DNA from: Legionella qingyii
GTDB taxonomy: Bacteria; Pseudomonadota; Gammaproteobacteria; Legionellales; Legionellaceae
DNA length: 64,000 nt
NCBI RefSeq assembly: GCF_003184185.1
Contig: NZ_QHJG01000026.1
Location: 1-64,000, forward strand
Direction of reading: 5' to 3'
A program made the translations under genes and the position numbers. A model generated the notes under the pieces. That model searched no databases and was not told the DNA's origin. It saw only the letters and a list, made by a program, of their open reading frames with translations. Shown here in pieces: positions 8,098 through 17,395 of the stretch; the stretch's first letter is position 1; each line of letters starts with the position of its first letter.

Positions 8098-11000
8098 ATG
8101 ATGAATAAAAATCCGCTAACTATAATACTAAATGCATTATCATCTGTATTTGGCAAATTAAACTGGCGTAGCCCACCGTGGATGAAGTACTTGTGCTATA
8201 AATCAAAATCATCTCCAAAAATGTTTTGGGGAAGTAGCCTTTTAATAGTGCTCATTTTAATTATTGCTGGCTATTCAATACATTGGTATAAAAATTTACC
8301 AAAACCTATTTATACCACTGCGCAAATTACAGTTCCAGACATAACACCAAATACTGAAGAACAATTAGTTGCTAACAACTTGATTATTGATTTTGGAATA
8401 AAAAATAACGGATTTATTAATCAATCAGTAGCACCGCTTAGCCAGGTTGGAAAAACTGTCACTGAAGGCATAGAAATGACTCCCCAAATGCCTGGAACAT
8501 GGACATGGAATACCGACAGTCAATTAGTTTTTACCCCCTCGGAATATTGGCCCGCAGGACAAAAATTTACAATACGTTTTGCCCCTGACTTTTTTACATC
8601 CAGTGCAATTATGGAACGCCATGAGTATGCCTTTTCTACTCATTCTTTTAACGGAAAAATAACTGAATTTAAACTGTATCAAGATCCAGTACATGCTGAA
8701 ATTAGAAATGCCGTAGCTACTATAGAATTTAATTTTCCAGTTAATCCTAAAAGTTTGGAAAAAAACGCTTCATTGGTGTATCAAACGAAATCAGGACCTG
8801 CGGCCGAAAAACTTTCTGTTACTTTTACATATGATAAAAATAAGCGTGTAGCCTATTTACATTCAGAAACAATAAAAATAGACAATGTAGCACGGTTTTT
8901 ACGCTTAACCTTAAACAAAAATGTGACTTCATCTACTGATTCTGCCCAATTGCAAAATGAATTATCGCAAAATCTCCTGATCCCTAGTGCCCAAGATTTT
9001 CTTAAAGTTCTTTCTGCTTCGGCATCTATTATCCGTAACGATAAAGACAGACCTGAGCAAGTACTGAATGTTGAAACCTCACTGGGTATAAATGAAAATG
9101 AGTTTAATAAATCAGTTCATATTTATTTATTACCTAAAGATCGTCCTGCAACAGTCGCTGAAGCGGCTAAAGAGAATTATCAATGGCAAAATCCAGGGGA
9201 AGTGACCAAAGCGGTCCTGGCTCTAGCTAAGCCTTTAGCCAAAGAAGAGATACCTACAGAGCAAAACTACTCTACCTTGCATAGTTTCAAATTTAAGGCC
9301 GATACCCCCCAATATATCTATATTAAAATAGATAAAGGAATGCGGAGCTTTGGTAATTTTACGTTAGGAAATGAGTATGCAGCGATCATCCCTGTTCCTA
9401 CAATACCTAAAGAGATCAGTTTCCTGCACAAAGGTTCGCTTCTTGCTTTAAGTGGGGAGAAAAAACTATCAGTATTGGTCCGAGGTGTGCCTGCGGTAAA
9501 GTTTGATTTCGCACGCGTATTGCCAGAAAATATTAACCAATTAGTCACTCAAACCCAGGGCGATTTTAACAATCCATATTTTATTAATCCTACATTTAAT
9601 CAACAAAATATCAGTCAAATATCTTCAGAAATTCAAGAATTTGATATTTCAGATTTAGCAAAGCAACAGTATACCGCGCTTGACTTCAGTAAGTATTTAA
9701 CAATGAATACGAATACACTGGGTCCTCAAGGATTATTTTTGTTACAAGCCACTGGATGGGATACTACAAATAAAACTGCATTGGATGTAAAAGCAAGCCG
9801 TATGATTTTAATTACTGATCTGGCATTGTTGGTAAAAGACAATCAAGATGGCAGCCATGACGTTTTTGTTGATTCCATAACGCAAGGAACCCCAGTTGCT
9901 AATGCAACAGTAACTGTTTTAGGTAAAAATGGCTTGCCTATTCTATCCCGCGTCAGTGATGCACAAGGTCGAGTGAATTTTCCGCCTTTAAAAGACTTTG
10001 TAGATGATAGAGAACCTACTGTATATTTGGCTCAATTAAATAATGATGTTTCATTTATTCCATTCAACAATGCGAATAGACAATTAAATTTCTCTAAATT
10101 CGATATTGGTGGTCTTTATACTAATAATCAAGAATTACACAGCTTAAGTGCTTATCTTTTTTCTGATAGAGGGATCTACAGACCAGGGGATACAGTTCAT
10201 ATTGGTATGATAGTCAAGCAAGCTTATGCTCAACCGCAACCTGGAGGGTTACCACTACAAGCAACTGTAGTTGATTCAAGAGGAACTACAATTAAAGATG
10301 AAAAAATTACCCTTAATGATTTGGGGTATATGGATCTGGATTTCACAACAAATGCAAGCTCGCCCACCGGCGAGTACATGGTTAATTTGTATCTAGTTAA
10401 AGATGGATACCCACAAAACTTACTTGGTTCTACAAGTATTCGTATTTCCGAATTTTTACCAGATAGAATGCGAATTTCTACTAGTCTCTCTCCAAAGCCA
10501 TCAGCTGGGTGGAGTTCTCCTTCGGGATTAAAAGGAGAGGTAACTCTTTGGAATTTATATGGCGCCCCTGCTACTGACCGAAAAATCAGCGCTAAAATTT
10601 TATTAGTTCCTCAAAAAGTTGAATTTGATAAATATCCCGATTACGTCTTTATTGATCCTTTACTAGATCCCCAAAAACCACCTAAGGTGTTCACTGAAAC
10701 ATTAAATGACGGTAAAACAAACAATAAAGGTGAAGCAGAATTTGATTTGAATCTTGACCGTTTTGAAAAAGCGACTTATCAATTAACATTTTTTGCCGAA
10801 GGTTTTGAATCGGAAGGCGGTCGTAGTGTAACAAGCCAAACTAAAACATTGATTAGTCCTCTACCCTATTTTGTTGGATACAAACCGGATGGTGACTTAT
10901 CTTTTATTAAGCAAAATAGCACCAGAAGCGTTAATTATATTGCGATTAACCCCCAATTAAATAAAGAAGAAATTAAAGACTTAAAGATACAACTGGTTTC

Positions 11001-13845
11001 TTTACATCCAGTTACAACTCTAGTTAAAAAAGCTGATGGTACTTATCAATATCAATCGGTTATTCAATCTACAGTTGTCAGCACCACCCCATTTAATATC
11101 TCTGCTCAAGGAGCTGATTATCCTCTACCCACACAACAAATTGGCGATTTTTCCTTAAGCATTCTTGGAAAAGATAATACTGTACTTAATCAGTTAAAAT
11201 TCAGTGTGGTAGGTGCCAGTCAACAGCCTCTAGCTAAAAATGCCGAATTATCAATCAAACTCAATAAAACTGAGTATCAAGCCAATGAGGACATTGAGAT
11301 TCAAATCACCGCACCCTATACTGGCTCTGGCTTAATTACTATAGAACGTGATAAGGTTTATGCAGCTCAATGGTTTAAAACAGATACAACAAATTCAGTG
11401 CAAACCATTCACATCCCTGCTGATTTTCAAGGAGATGGATATATTAATGTCGCCTTTATACGCGATTGGAGCTCACCTGAACTCTTCATTAGCCCACTCA
11501 GCTATAGCGTTGCCCCTTTCACTGTCAATCATGAGACTCACGATGTAAAAATTGATCTGCAAACCGCCGCCGTAGCACGTCCTGGTGAACCATTCACTAT
11601 TGATTATCACACAGATAAACCAGGAAAAATTATTGTGTTTGCTGTTGATGAAGGTATTTTACAAGTAGCACGCTATGAGACTCCGGATCCTTTATCATTT
11701 TTCTTCCAAAAGCATGCTCTTGAAGTTTTGACCCAACAAACAGTGGATCAAATCATGCCCAAATTCATTCAGGATCGTGAGCTTTCTGCTGTTGGCGGTG
11801 ACAATGGTGAAGAAGGTATGGCAAGTCGTCTAAATCCTTTCAAACGAAAAACTGATCTACCCGTAGCTTATTGGTCAGGGATTGTTGATACTGATTCAAG
11901 TGCCCATCAGTTAGTGTATCAAGTTCCCGACTACTTTAATGGAACATTACGAGTCATGGCAGTAGCGGTATCATCTGACTCAGTCGGTTCACAAGAGACC
12001 TCTGCCGAAATTCGCGGAGATTTTATTATTAATCCCAATGTTCCAACTTTTGTGGCACCGGGTGATGAGTTTGAAATCTCTTCATCAATTGCAAATAACA
12101 TTAAAGGTTCTGGAGAGCACGCTCTCGTTAATGTAGATTTGATTGCTTCACCTGAAATCGAAGTAATTGGCTCTCCGACACAAACATTAGAAATTGCGGA
12201 AGGCCATGAACAAACTGTTCATTTTAAATTAAAAGCCAAATCACTTTTAGGTGACGCCAAGTTGAGCTTTAAAGCAAGCATGGGCGACAAGTCCAGTACT
12301 ATGAGTGCGACGCTTAGTGTCAGACCTGCTACACCGCTTAGTACTTACATCAATAGTGGTAAATCAACAGATGCCCAAAAAACTTTGGATGTTATGCAAA
12401 CATTATATCCTGAATATCGCAAAGCAAATGCAACTGCTTCTACTAGCCCCATGATTTTGGTATTTGGTTTACAACGTTACCTGGATAATTATCCTTATGG
12501 TTGTACAGAGCAATTAACAAGTAAAGCCCTTCCATTATTAGCAATGAATAATCAAACTGGATTTGGTGGCGAAGCAAAACAAGTTAATGAAAAAGTAAAC
12601 GCTACAATTCAAATGTTAAGCCAAAGGCAGATGTCTAATGGCGGATTTAGTTATTGGCCAGGACTGGGTGACAATCAGGGTAATGATTTTTCCTCAGTTT
12701 ATGCAATGCACTTTCTGACTGAAGCGAAAACCCAAGGATTTAATATTCCTAGTGACCTTTTCTTTAATGGGATTAATTACCTTAAAACCTTGGCAAGTCA
12801 AAATGTAACAGATATGGATGCAGCAAGAATTCAAGCCTATGCCATTTACATTTTAACTCGTAATGAAATAGTAACTACCAATTATCTGGCTAACTTGCAA
12901 TTGTATCTGGAAAAAGATCAAACAAAGGCTTGGCAAACAGATATTTCAACAGCCTATATTGCTGCTTCATATCAATTGCTGCAAAGCCATGATGAAGCAA
13001 ATCAATTAATTGGTTTGTACAAGCCACAAAATAATCAAGCCTATATTACTGATTTTTATAGCAGTGCAATTGCTGATGCTCAGTATTTATATCTTGTAGC
13101 CAAACATTTTCCTAATTTATTACCACAAGTTGGAGATGGACTGGTTAAGCGCTTAATTCAAGCGATCAATAATGATGAAATCAATACGGTTTTATCTGGT
13201 TTTACGAGCTTGGCTTTAGGGGCGTATCATCCAGCTTTATCAAATGATCAGGCACCTGCTTTATCAATGACAAAAATCATGGACAATAATAAAGAGGTTA
13301 ATATCCCTGCTGCGAATGTGGACTATCAAAAAATTGATATTGAATCTGATGTCCAAAAAATTCGCTTTAACAATCCTGACAAGAAAACATTTTTCTATCA
13401 GCTCATGCAATCAGGTTTTAATCGAGTTATTCCGAATGCTCCATTAAAACAGGGCTTGGAAATCTTCCGAGAATATAAAGATGCCAAAGGAAATGTGATT
13501 AGTTCAACAACCCTAGGGAGTGAAATTGAAGTACATATTCAAATTCGTGCATTAGGTAGCGATTATTTATCCAATATCGCGATTGAGGACCTATTACCTG
13601 GCGGATTTGAAGTGGTTAATGACTCTGTAAAAAATAATAATACAATGGATTATGTTGACGTACGTGAAGATAGAGTGAATTTTTTTGGTGGTGTTGAGTC
13701 TGCTGCTAAAGAAATTGTTTATAAAATCAAGGCTGTGAATATAGGAAAATACATTGTTCCACCTGCATACGCCGAAGCAATGTATAATCCTAATACCAAA
13801 GCCCAAGGTGTTTCTTCTGTGATTACAATTACAGAAGCACCGTAA
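8098..13845 (+). CDS. Bacterial alpha-2-macroglobulin (YfhM-type protease trap)
   Basis: A 1915-residue protein. It is anchored by one membrane segment at about residues 42-63 (MFWGSSLLIVLILIIAGY), not by a lipobox as in E. coli YfhM. The body is a string of beta-sandwich MG domains, including a bait-region-like part. The thioester motif C1469-T-E-Q1472 sits inside YPYGCTEQLTSKALPLL, followed by an alpha-helical thioester domain and a C-terminal receptor-like domain. The intact CxEQ means it should covalently trap attacking proteases in the periplasm. ATGs at 8098 and 8101 are equivalent starts. It is divergent from pbpC, its usual partner. Confidence 0.92.
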   Translation: MMNKNPLTIILNALSSVFGKLNWRSPPWMKYLCYKSKSSPKMFWGSSLLIVLILIIAGYSIHWYKNLPKPIYTTAQITVPDITPNTEEQLVANNLIIDFGIKNNGFINQSVAPLSQVGKTVTEGIEMTPQMPGTWTWNTDSQLVFTPSEYWPAGQKFTIRFAPDFFTSSAIMERHEYAFSTHSFNGKITEFKLYQDPVHAEIRNAVATIEFNFPVNPKSLEKNASLVYQTKSGPAAEKLSVTFTYDKNKRVAYLHSETIKIDNVARFLRLTLNKNVTSSTDSAQLQNELSQNLLIPSAQDFLKVLSASASIIRNDKDRPEQVLNVETSLGINENEFNKSVHIYLLPKDRPATVAEAAKENYQWQNPGEVTKAVLALAKPLAKEEIPTEQNYSTLHSFKFKADTPQYIYIKIDKGMRSFGNFTLGNEYAAIIPVPTIPKEISFLHKGSLLALSGEKKLSVLVRGVPAVKFDFARVLPENINQLVTQTQGDFNNPYFINPTFNQQNISQISSEIQEFDISDLAKQQYTALDFSKYLTMNTNTLGPQGLFLLQATGWDTTNKTALDVKASRMILITDLALLVKDNQDGSHDVFVDSITQGTPVANATVTVLGKNGLPILSRVSDAQGRVNFPPLKDFVDDREPTVYLAQLNNDVSFIPFNNANRQLNFSKFDIGGLYTNNQELHSLSAYLFSDRGIYRPGDTVHIGMIVKQAYAQPQPGGLPLQATVVDSRGTTIKDEKITLNDLGYMDLDFTTNASSPTGEYMVNLYLVKDGYPQNLLGSTSIRISEFLPDRMRISTSLSPKPSAGWSSPSGLKGEVTLWNLYGAPATDRKISAKILLVPQKVEFDKYPDYVFIDPLLDPQKPPKVFTETLNDGKTNNKGEAEFDLNLDRFEKATYQLTFFAEGFESEGGRSVTSQTKTLISPLPYFVGYKPDGDLSFIKQNSTRSVNYIAINPQLNKEEIKDLKIQLVSLHPVTTLVKKADGTYQYQSVIQSTVVSTTPFNISAQGADYPLPTQQIGDFSLSILGKDNTVLNQLKFSVVGASQQPLAKNAELSIKLNKTEYQANEDIEIQITAPYTGSGLITIERDKVYAAQWFKTDTTNSVQTIHIPADFQGDGYINVAFIRDWSSPELFISPLSYSVAPFTVNHETHDVKIDLQTAAVARPGEPFTIDYHTDKPGKIIVFAVDEGILQVARYETPDPLSFFFQKHALEVLTQQTVDQIMPKFIQDRELSAVGGDNGEEGMASRLNPFKRKTDLPVAYWSGIVDTDSSAHQLVYQVPDYFNGTLRVMAVAVSSDSVGSQETSAEIRGDFIINPNVPTFVAPGDEFEISSSIANNIKGSGEHALVNVDLIASPEIEVIGSPTQTLEIAEGHEQTVHFKLKAKSLLGDAKLSFKASMGDKSSTMSATLSVRPATPLSTYINSGKSTDAQKTLDVMQTLYPEYRKANATASTSPMILVFGLQRYLDNYPYGCTEQLTSKALPLLAMNNQTGFGGEAKQVNEKVNATIQMLSQRQMSNGGFSYWPGLGDNQGNDFSSVYAMHFLTEAKTQGFNIPSDLFFNGINYLKTLASQNVTDMDAARIQAYAIYILTRNEIVTTNYLANLQLYLEKDQTKAWQTDISTAYIAASYQLLQSHDEANQLIGLYKPQNNQAYITDFYSSAIADAQYLYLVAKHFPNLLPQVGDGLVKRLIQAINNDEINTVLSGFTSLALGAYHPALSNDQAPALSMTKIMDNNKEVNIPAANVDYQKIDIESDVQKIRFNNPDKKTFFYQLMQSGFNRVIPNAPLKQGLEIFREYKDAKGNVISSTTLGSEIEVHIQIRALGSDYLSNIAIEDLLPGGFEVVNDSVKNNNTMDYVDVREDRVNFFGGVESAAKEIVYKIKAVNIGKYIVPPAYAEAMYNPNTKAQGVSSVITITEAP

Positions 13846-13873
13846 TACTTGAATTGTTCGAGTAATAAAGTTC

Positions 13874-13959
13874 AATTGTAGCCTAATTGAAGGAGAGCAG
13901 TAACCCGAAAAATCTGTGATACAAAACCGGGTTCCGCTACGCTGGCTCAGGCTACAATT
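13874..13959. repeat. Nested extragenic palindrome
   Basis: Perfect 11-bp arms AATTGTAGCCT (13874-13884) and AGGCTACAATT (13949-13959) enclose a second pair, AACCCG (13902-13907) and CGGGTT (13928-13933). It lies 28 bp after the macroglobulin stop and could also end its transcript. A minus-strand open frame across 13594-14001 is created by this repeat and the antisense of the macroglobulin gene; I do not call it a gene. Confidence 0.6.
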
Positions 13960-14132
13960 ATAAGTTAATTGTTTAGCTAATTTTTTAAACATGGAACTCA
14001 AAATAAAGTAGATTTTATTACATTTTAAATAAATCTATTTTAGATTTAGGGAATTAGATAAATCAGGACACAAGTACCATTCAATATGATTGGATAAAAA
14101 GAATTTTTAATATGTAAATGGTGTAAATTTTT

Positions 14133-14642
14133 ATGAATAATTTCAAAAAAGGCATTAGCAAGTTTATTTTTATGGGTAGATGGCTGCAACTTCCGCTCTA
14201 TTTAGGACTTATTTTAATACTGGCTGCGTATGTTTATCGTTTTGTTCATGAGCTCTTTGAATTAATAACCCACCTTAATAGTTTTGATGATACACTCATT
14301 ATGCTTGGGGTATTAGATCTAATTGACGTAGTAATGATTGCAAATCTACTGATTATGGTTGTTATGGGGGGATATGAAACCTTTGTTTCTCATCTTGCCC
14401 TTGAATCTCACCCTGATCAACCAGAGTGGCTCGATCATCTCGATGCAGGGGCTATGAAAATAAAGCTTGCTCTTTCATTAATCGGTATCTCATCAATTCA
14501 CTTATTAAGAACGTTTATTGATCCGAACAAACTGAGTAATTACTCGGTAATGTGGCAAGTAATAATACATTTAACCTTACTTGTTTCAGCCCTGGCAATA
14601 GCATTAACTAATAAAATGCTCGTGCAGAGTAAAACACATTAA
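14133..14642 (+). CDS. YqhA/UPF0114 family membrane protein
   Basis: A 169-residue inner-membrane protein with four membrane segments (about residues 18-38, 52-78, 105-125 and 140-160). The family-typical loop VVMGGYETFVSHL is present, as is the LDAGAMKIKLALSLIGISSIHLL block. Its length and order match the YqhA (UPF0114) family, whose biochemical role is not established. No strong ribosome binding site precedes the ATG at 14133; a start at MGRWLQLP (14172) is possible. It is a single gene, not linked to its neighbours. Confidence 0.88.
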   Translation: MNNFKKGISKFIFMGRWLQLPLYLGLILILAAYVYRFVHELFELITHLNSFDDTLIMLGVLDLIDVVMIANLLIMVVMGGYETFVSHLALESHPDQPEWLDHLDAGAMKIKLALSLIGISSIHLLRTFIDPNKLSNYSVMWQVIIHLTLLVSALAIALTNKMLVQSKTH

Positions 14643-14711
14643 AGAGCGATAGCCCAAGCCAAGAGTCATAACACTTCTTAGAAAAAATCTCCTGGACGAG
14701 GTCCAAGCTTG

Positions 14712-14754
14712 GAACTCTGGAAATTTCCATTAGTTTTTAATTATCCCAGAGTTC
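14712..14754. terminator. Inverted repeat after the yqhA-like gene
   Basis: A 9-bp perfect stem, GAACTCTGG (14712-14720) and CCAGAGTTC (14746-14754), with a 25-nt AT-rich loop. The large loop and lack of a T tract make it a weak intrinsic terminator. It could instead be a small palindromic repeat. The rest of the 14643-14895 gap shows nothing I can name. Confidence 0.35.
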
Positions 14755-14895
14755 TACAAATTTCATTGGGACAATTTTAGTGTGTCGCACTGTATACTGA
14801 ATATTTTTATGTCCAGGTCATGTTGGAGGCTTAGTACATCTCGACTGTAGAAAATTGGACAAATAAGCAATTATTTAACAAAATGTCAATGATTT

Positions 14896-15957
14896 TTAAT
14901 GAGACAACCGTTTACCAGGAAACTCTTGCTGCTGGATCATGTTTGAAATATGTTGTTGATCGAGAAATAATGTTTTTTTAATAAAATTTTGATGTAAATC
15001 ATTTCGTGAAAACTGAACCAATTGTAGGTCCGTTAAATTTAGAAGAAATTTAGGGGGGCAATTTTCAGCGGACTCAACTTTCGAAATGATTTCTTGAAGA
15101 ACTTGTTTTATTTCATCGCGACAATGCTCAGAGCAATAAGGGAAATATCCTATAGTAGTCGTGAGCACCTGGGCACCATGCTTGGCAATTCCACCTATTT
15201 GACTAAGGGCTCCTCGTAAATCCATAATTTGTTCATTTAATTTCCACCTTATTCCTAAGCTTCCATTTGTATTTAATGATATGGATTCCAACTCCAATTC
15301 AACGATAGGTTTTTTTTGGATTTGAGCGACTAACGATTGCTCTACCGTGTCACTAAGTAATGATGTATGGCATTGGATTTTGACAAAATGAAGAATATCA
15401 GTAGCCTCGTCCTCTATTCCTAATATTTTTCTTGAAAGAGTTGGCGCTAACGTATTGAGAACTTTATCTAAATCCATGTTATCAAGAAGCATAATTTTGC
15501 TCAGTTCAATGATTTCAATTTCTTCCATTTCTGGTTGATATTGTGTTAATTTCGCATACAAATAGGATTGCATCAGGCAATTGTTCCAGCTGTTTTCATC
15601 ATATGAATCAATCACTCTTAGTGCGGCGATAGTAGTATGGAGATTAGTAATCGGAGCAAAGGAAGTTGGTCCTATGCGTTCGTTATTCTCACTGATGAAT
15701 TGTTGAGCTTCCAGATTTTGAATTGCTTTGGGGAAATGATTGAGCAATTCGTTTTGGAAATTAATAATAAATTGACCTAATGCAGAGCCTGCCTCATGAA
15801 AAATAACCAGTGTTTCACCAAAACTGCCAAATAGTTTATTTGTTCGATTTATACTAACCTTGTTCTCATCAATCGCTGTAGTTTTCAAAGCGATTTTTTG
15901 AAGTTGCGAATTGAGTACAAAAAAAGTGTTACTGCCTGTTTCTAATAGTGATTTCAT
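14896..15957 (-). CDS. 2H-phosphoesterase-like protein with one HxT motif degenerate
   Basis: A 353-residue soluble protein. I read NLHTTIAAL at residues 106-113 as the first HxT motif of the 2H phosphoesterase fold. About 160 residues later AQVLTTTIGYF (262-272) aligns with the second-motif block RVLHITLAY of the protein encoded at 21672, with Thr266 in place of the catalytic His. If so, it is likely inactive as a phosphodiesterase, or uses another residue. The central ESISLNTNGSLGIRWKL fits the beta strand between the motifs. It is divergent from the PmrA-box gene at 16063, sharing 105 bp of intergenic DNA. The fold call rests on motif spacing only. Confidence 0.5.
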   Translation of the reverse strand: MKSLLETGSNTFFVLNSQLQKIALKTTAIDENKVSINRTNKLFGSFGETLVIFHEAGSALGQFIINFQNELLNHFPKAIQNLEAQQFISENNERIGPTSFAPITNLHTTIAALRVIDSYDENSWNNCLMQSYLYAKLTQYQPEMEEIEIIELSKIMLLDNMDLDKVLNTLAPTLSRKILGIEDEATDILHFVKIQCHTSLLSDTVEQSLVAQIQKKPIVELELESISLNTNGSLGIRWKLNEQIMDLRGALSQIGGIAKHGAQVLTTTIGYFPYCSEHCRDEIKQVLQEIISKVESAENCPPKFLLNLTDLQLVQFSRNDLHQNFIKKTLFLDQQHISNMIQQQEFPGKRLSH

Positions 15958-15996
15958 AATTACTTAATGTAGGATTAAAAAATATCGCTTATGACC

Positions 15997-16028
15997 TTAA
16001 TTATTCCTTAATGAAAAATATTTATACT
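15997..16028 (+). promoter_or_regulatory. PmrA-type box with -10 element for the gene at 16063
   Basis: The repeats CTTAATTATT and CTTAATGAAA have their TTAAT cores at 15997 and 16008 (period 11). The -10 TATACT starts at 16023, 15 bp from the second core. This is the same layout as at 86, 18513 and 42499. Confidence 0.72.
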
Positions 16029-16062
16029 ATTAGCAGTTTGATTTTTCATTACAGCTTTTATT

Positions 16063-17241
16063 ATGGCTAAAATATCTTTTGGACAAGCGTTATTGTTATT
16101 AATTGATAAATACAAAGAAGACAAATCCACTTGCACCACTTTGAAGCAATTTTATATTCAAGGCGTGGTTTCTTCAACAGATTTAGACTATATTGAACAA
16201 TTGTTCAAAGAGAGTCAATTAACATACAAATATAAAATCTCTTACAGTAAAAAAGACATCGATGAAGATGCATCCCGACGATATTTTGAAACCCATTTGG
16301 CATTTGAAACGCTATTAATCTCCTTAGACCAAATGAAGAAAGATGATATTTTACAATATAATAAAGTACTTTATGATACATTACCTGAAGTAAGTCGAAA
16401 TAAATTTAACGATTTTATAGACGGTAAGATTTCTCCCAAAATAGATGGTTTTGCTACTGAATATATGGATGCATTCCAAAAAGTGCAGCATCATGAAAAT
16501 TATCAGCGCTTATCCAAGGAGCAAAAAGAAAAAGTATTATTAATTCTCCGGGCATCTTGGATCGGTGTGTTGCATGCGAGAAACCCTGAAGTTCCTGTTA
16601 ACCTATATGGAACAGGATTTTTCTCAGAGCAGAATAGAGGTCGAGTAGTTAAAGATAAGCCCCTCTCACCTACTTCAGCCTATCTATCTGAAAAATCACC
16701 GTTTTTTTCAAATCATTTTGGCTTGATGAAAACCAGCATGCCGATGCCTCGCAATGATATTGCTTATGCAGAATCGGGATTTTCTTTTGTAAAACCCTCG
16801 GATCAAAATACCTATGATCCAGAAGCTGCGTGGCCTGTCCTGAATTTTTCTAAATTAGTTCATCCATTTTCCTGTTCTATATCAGGAACAACACTATGCC
16901 AATTACGTCTGATGATAAAATTACAGGACGAAAACAAGCAGGTTTTTGATACTGAAGAAAAATTTGCTAATTTTTTGAAATGTTTTATGTCAATTCTATT
17001 ATTCAATAGTGGCGGCCATGTTTTCAATGAATTTTTAGGTGTATTAGAGATAGCTCAAGTGCGCGAGAAATTCACCTTTATTAATGGGTTTGAACAAATT
17101 AATGCAACAAGTCTATTATTGAATGGAAATGAAGATGCTTTTGATAAAGCCTTAGGTGATACACTCAACTATACCAAGGTCTTGCTAGCAAAAAAAGCAA
17201 TTCATGAGGAACTGGACACTCTATCCATGAAGCTTAATTAG
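16063..17241 (+). CDS. Hypothetical protein, PmrA-box effector candidate
   Basis: A 392-residue soluble protein. The N-terminal 170 residues look helical. The middle has GLMKTSMPMPRND and PFSCSISGTT, and the C-terminal part has GGHVFNEFLGVLE. The order SG(T/H)T, about 35-40 residues, then GxHxxxE-x-x-x-V-L is shared with the C-terminal third of the protein encoded at 151. It ends in an acidic patch (HEELDTL) followed by short polar residues, as in many Dot/Icm substrates. The promoter is a clear PmrA box. No enzymatic motif is recognised; the conserved His and Glu in the shared block could be catalytic or structural. Confidence 0.72.
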   Translation: MAKISFGQALLLLIDKYKEDKSTCTTLKQFYIQGVVSSTDLDYIEQLFKESQLTYKYKISYSKKDIDEDASRRYFETHLAFETLLISLDQMKKDDILQYNKVLYDTLPEVSRNKFNDFIDGKISPKIDGFATEYMDAFQKVQHHENYQRLSKEQKEKVLLILRASWIGVLHARNPEVPVNLYGTGFFSEQNRGRVVKDKPLSPTSAYLSEKSPFFSNHFGLMKTSMPMPRNDIAYAESGFSFVKPSDQNTYDPEAAWPVLNFSKLVHPFSCSISGTTLCQLRLMIKLQDENKQVFDTEEKFANFLKCFMSILLFNSGGHVFNEFLGVLEIAQVREKFTFINGFEQINATSLLLNGNEDAFDKALGDTLNYTKVLLAKKAIHEELDTLSMKLN

Positions 17242-17395
17242 TCTTTTATTTCTGATTCAGTTGCAAACCGCCCATGAGTTTATACTATCTAACTCAAACT
17301 AATGGAATGACAAGATGCATTCTATAAAACCTACCTATTGCATTTAAATGGAATTAAATGATGTTGGTTCTCGATGACTGATTCCGATGAAGGTT

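Noticed and set aside
13594..14001. Minus-strand open frame of 135 codons
   Set aside because: It is antisense to the macroglobulin C-terminus and then crosses a palindromic repeat; no ribosome binding site or protein-like pattern.
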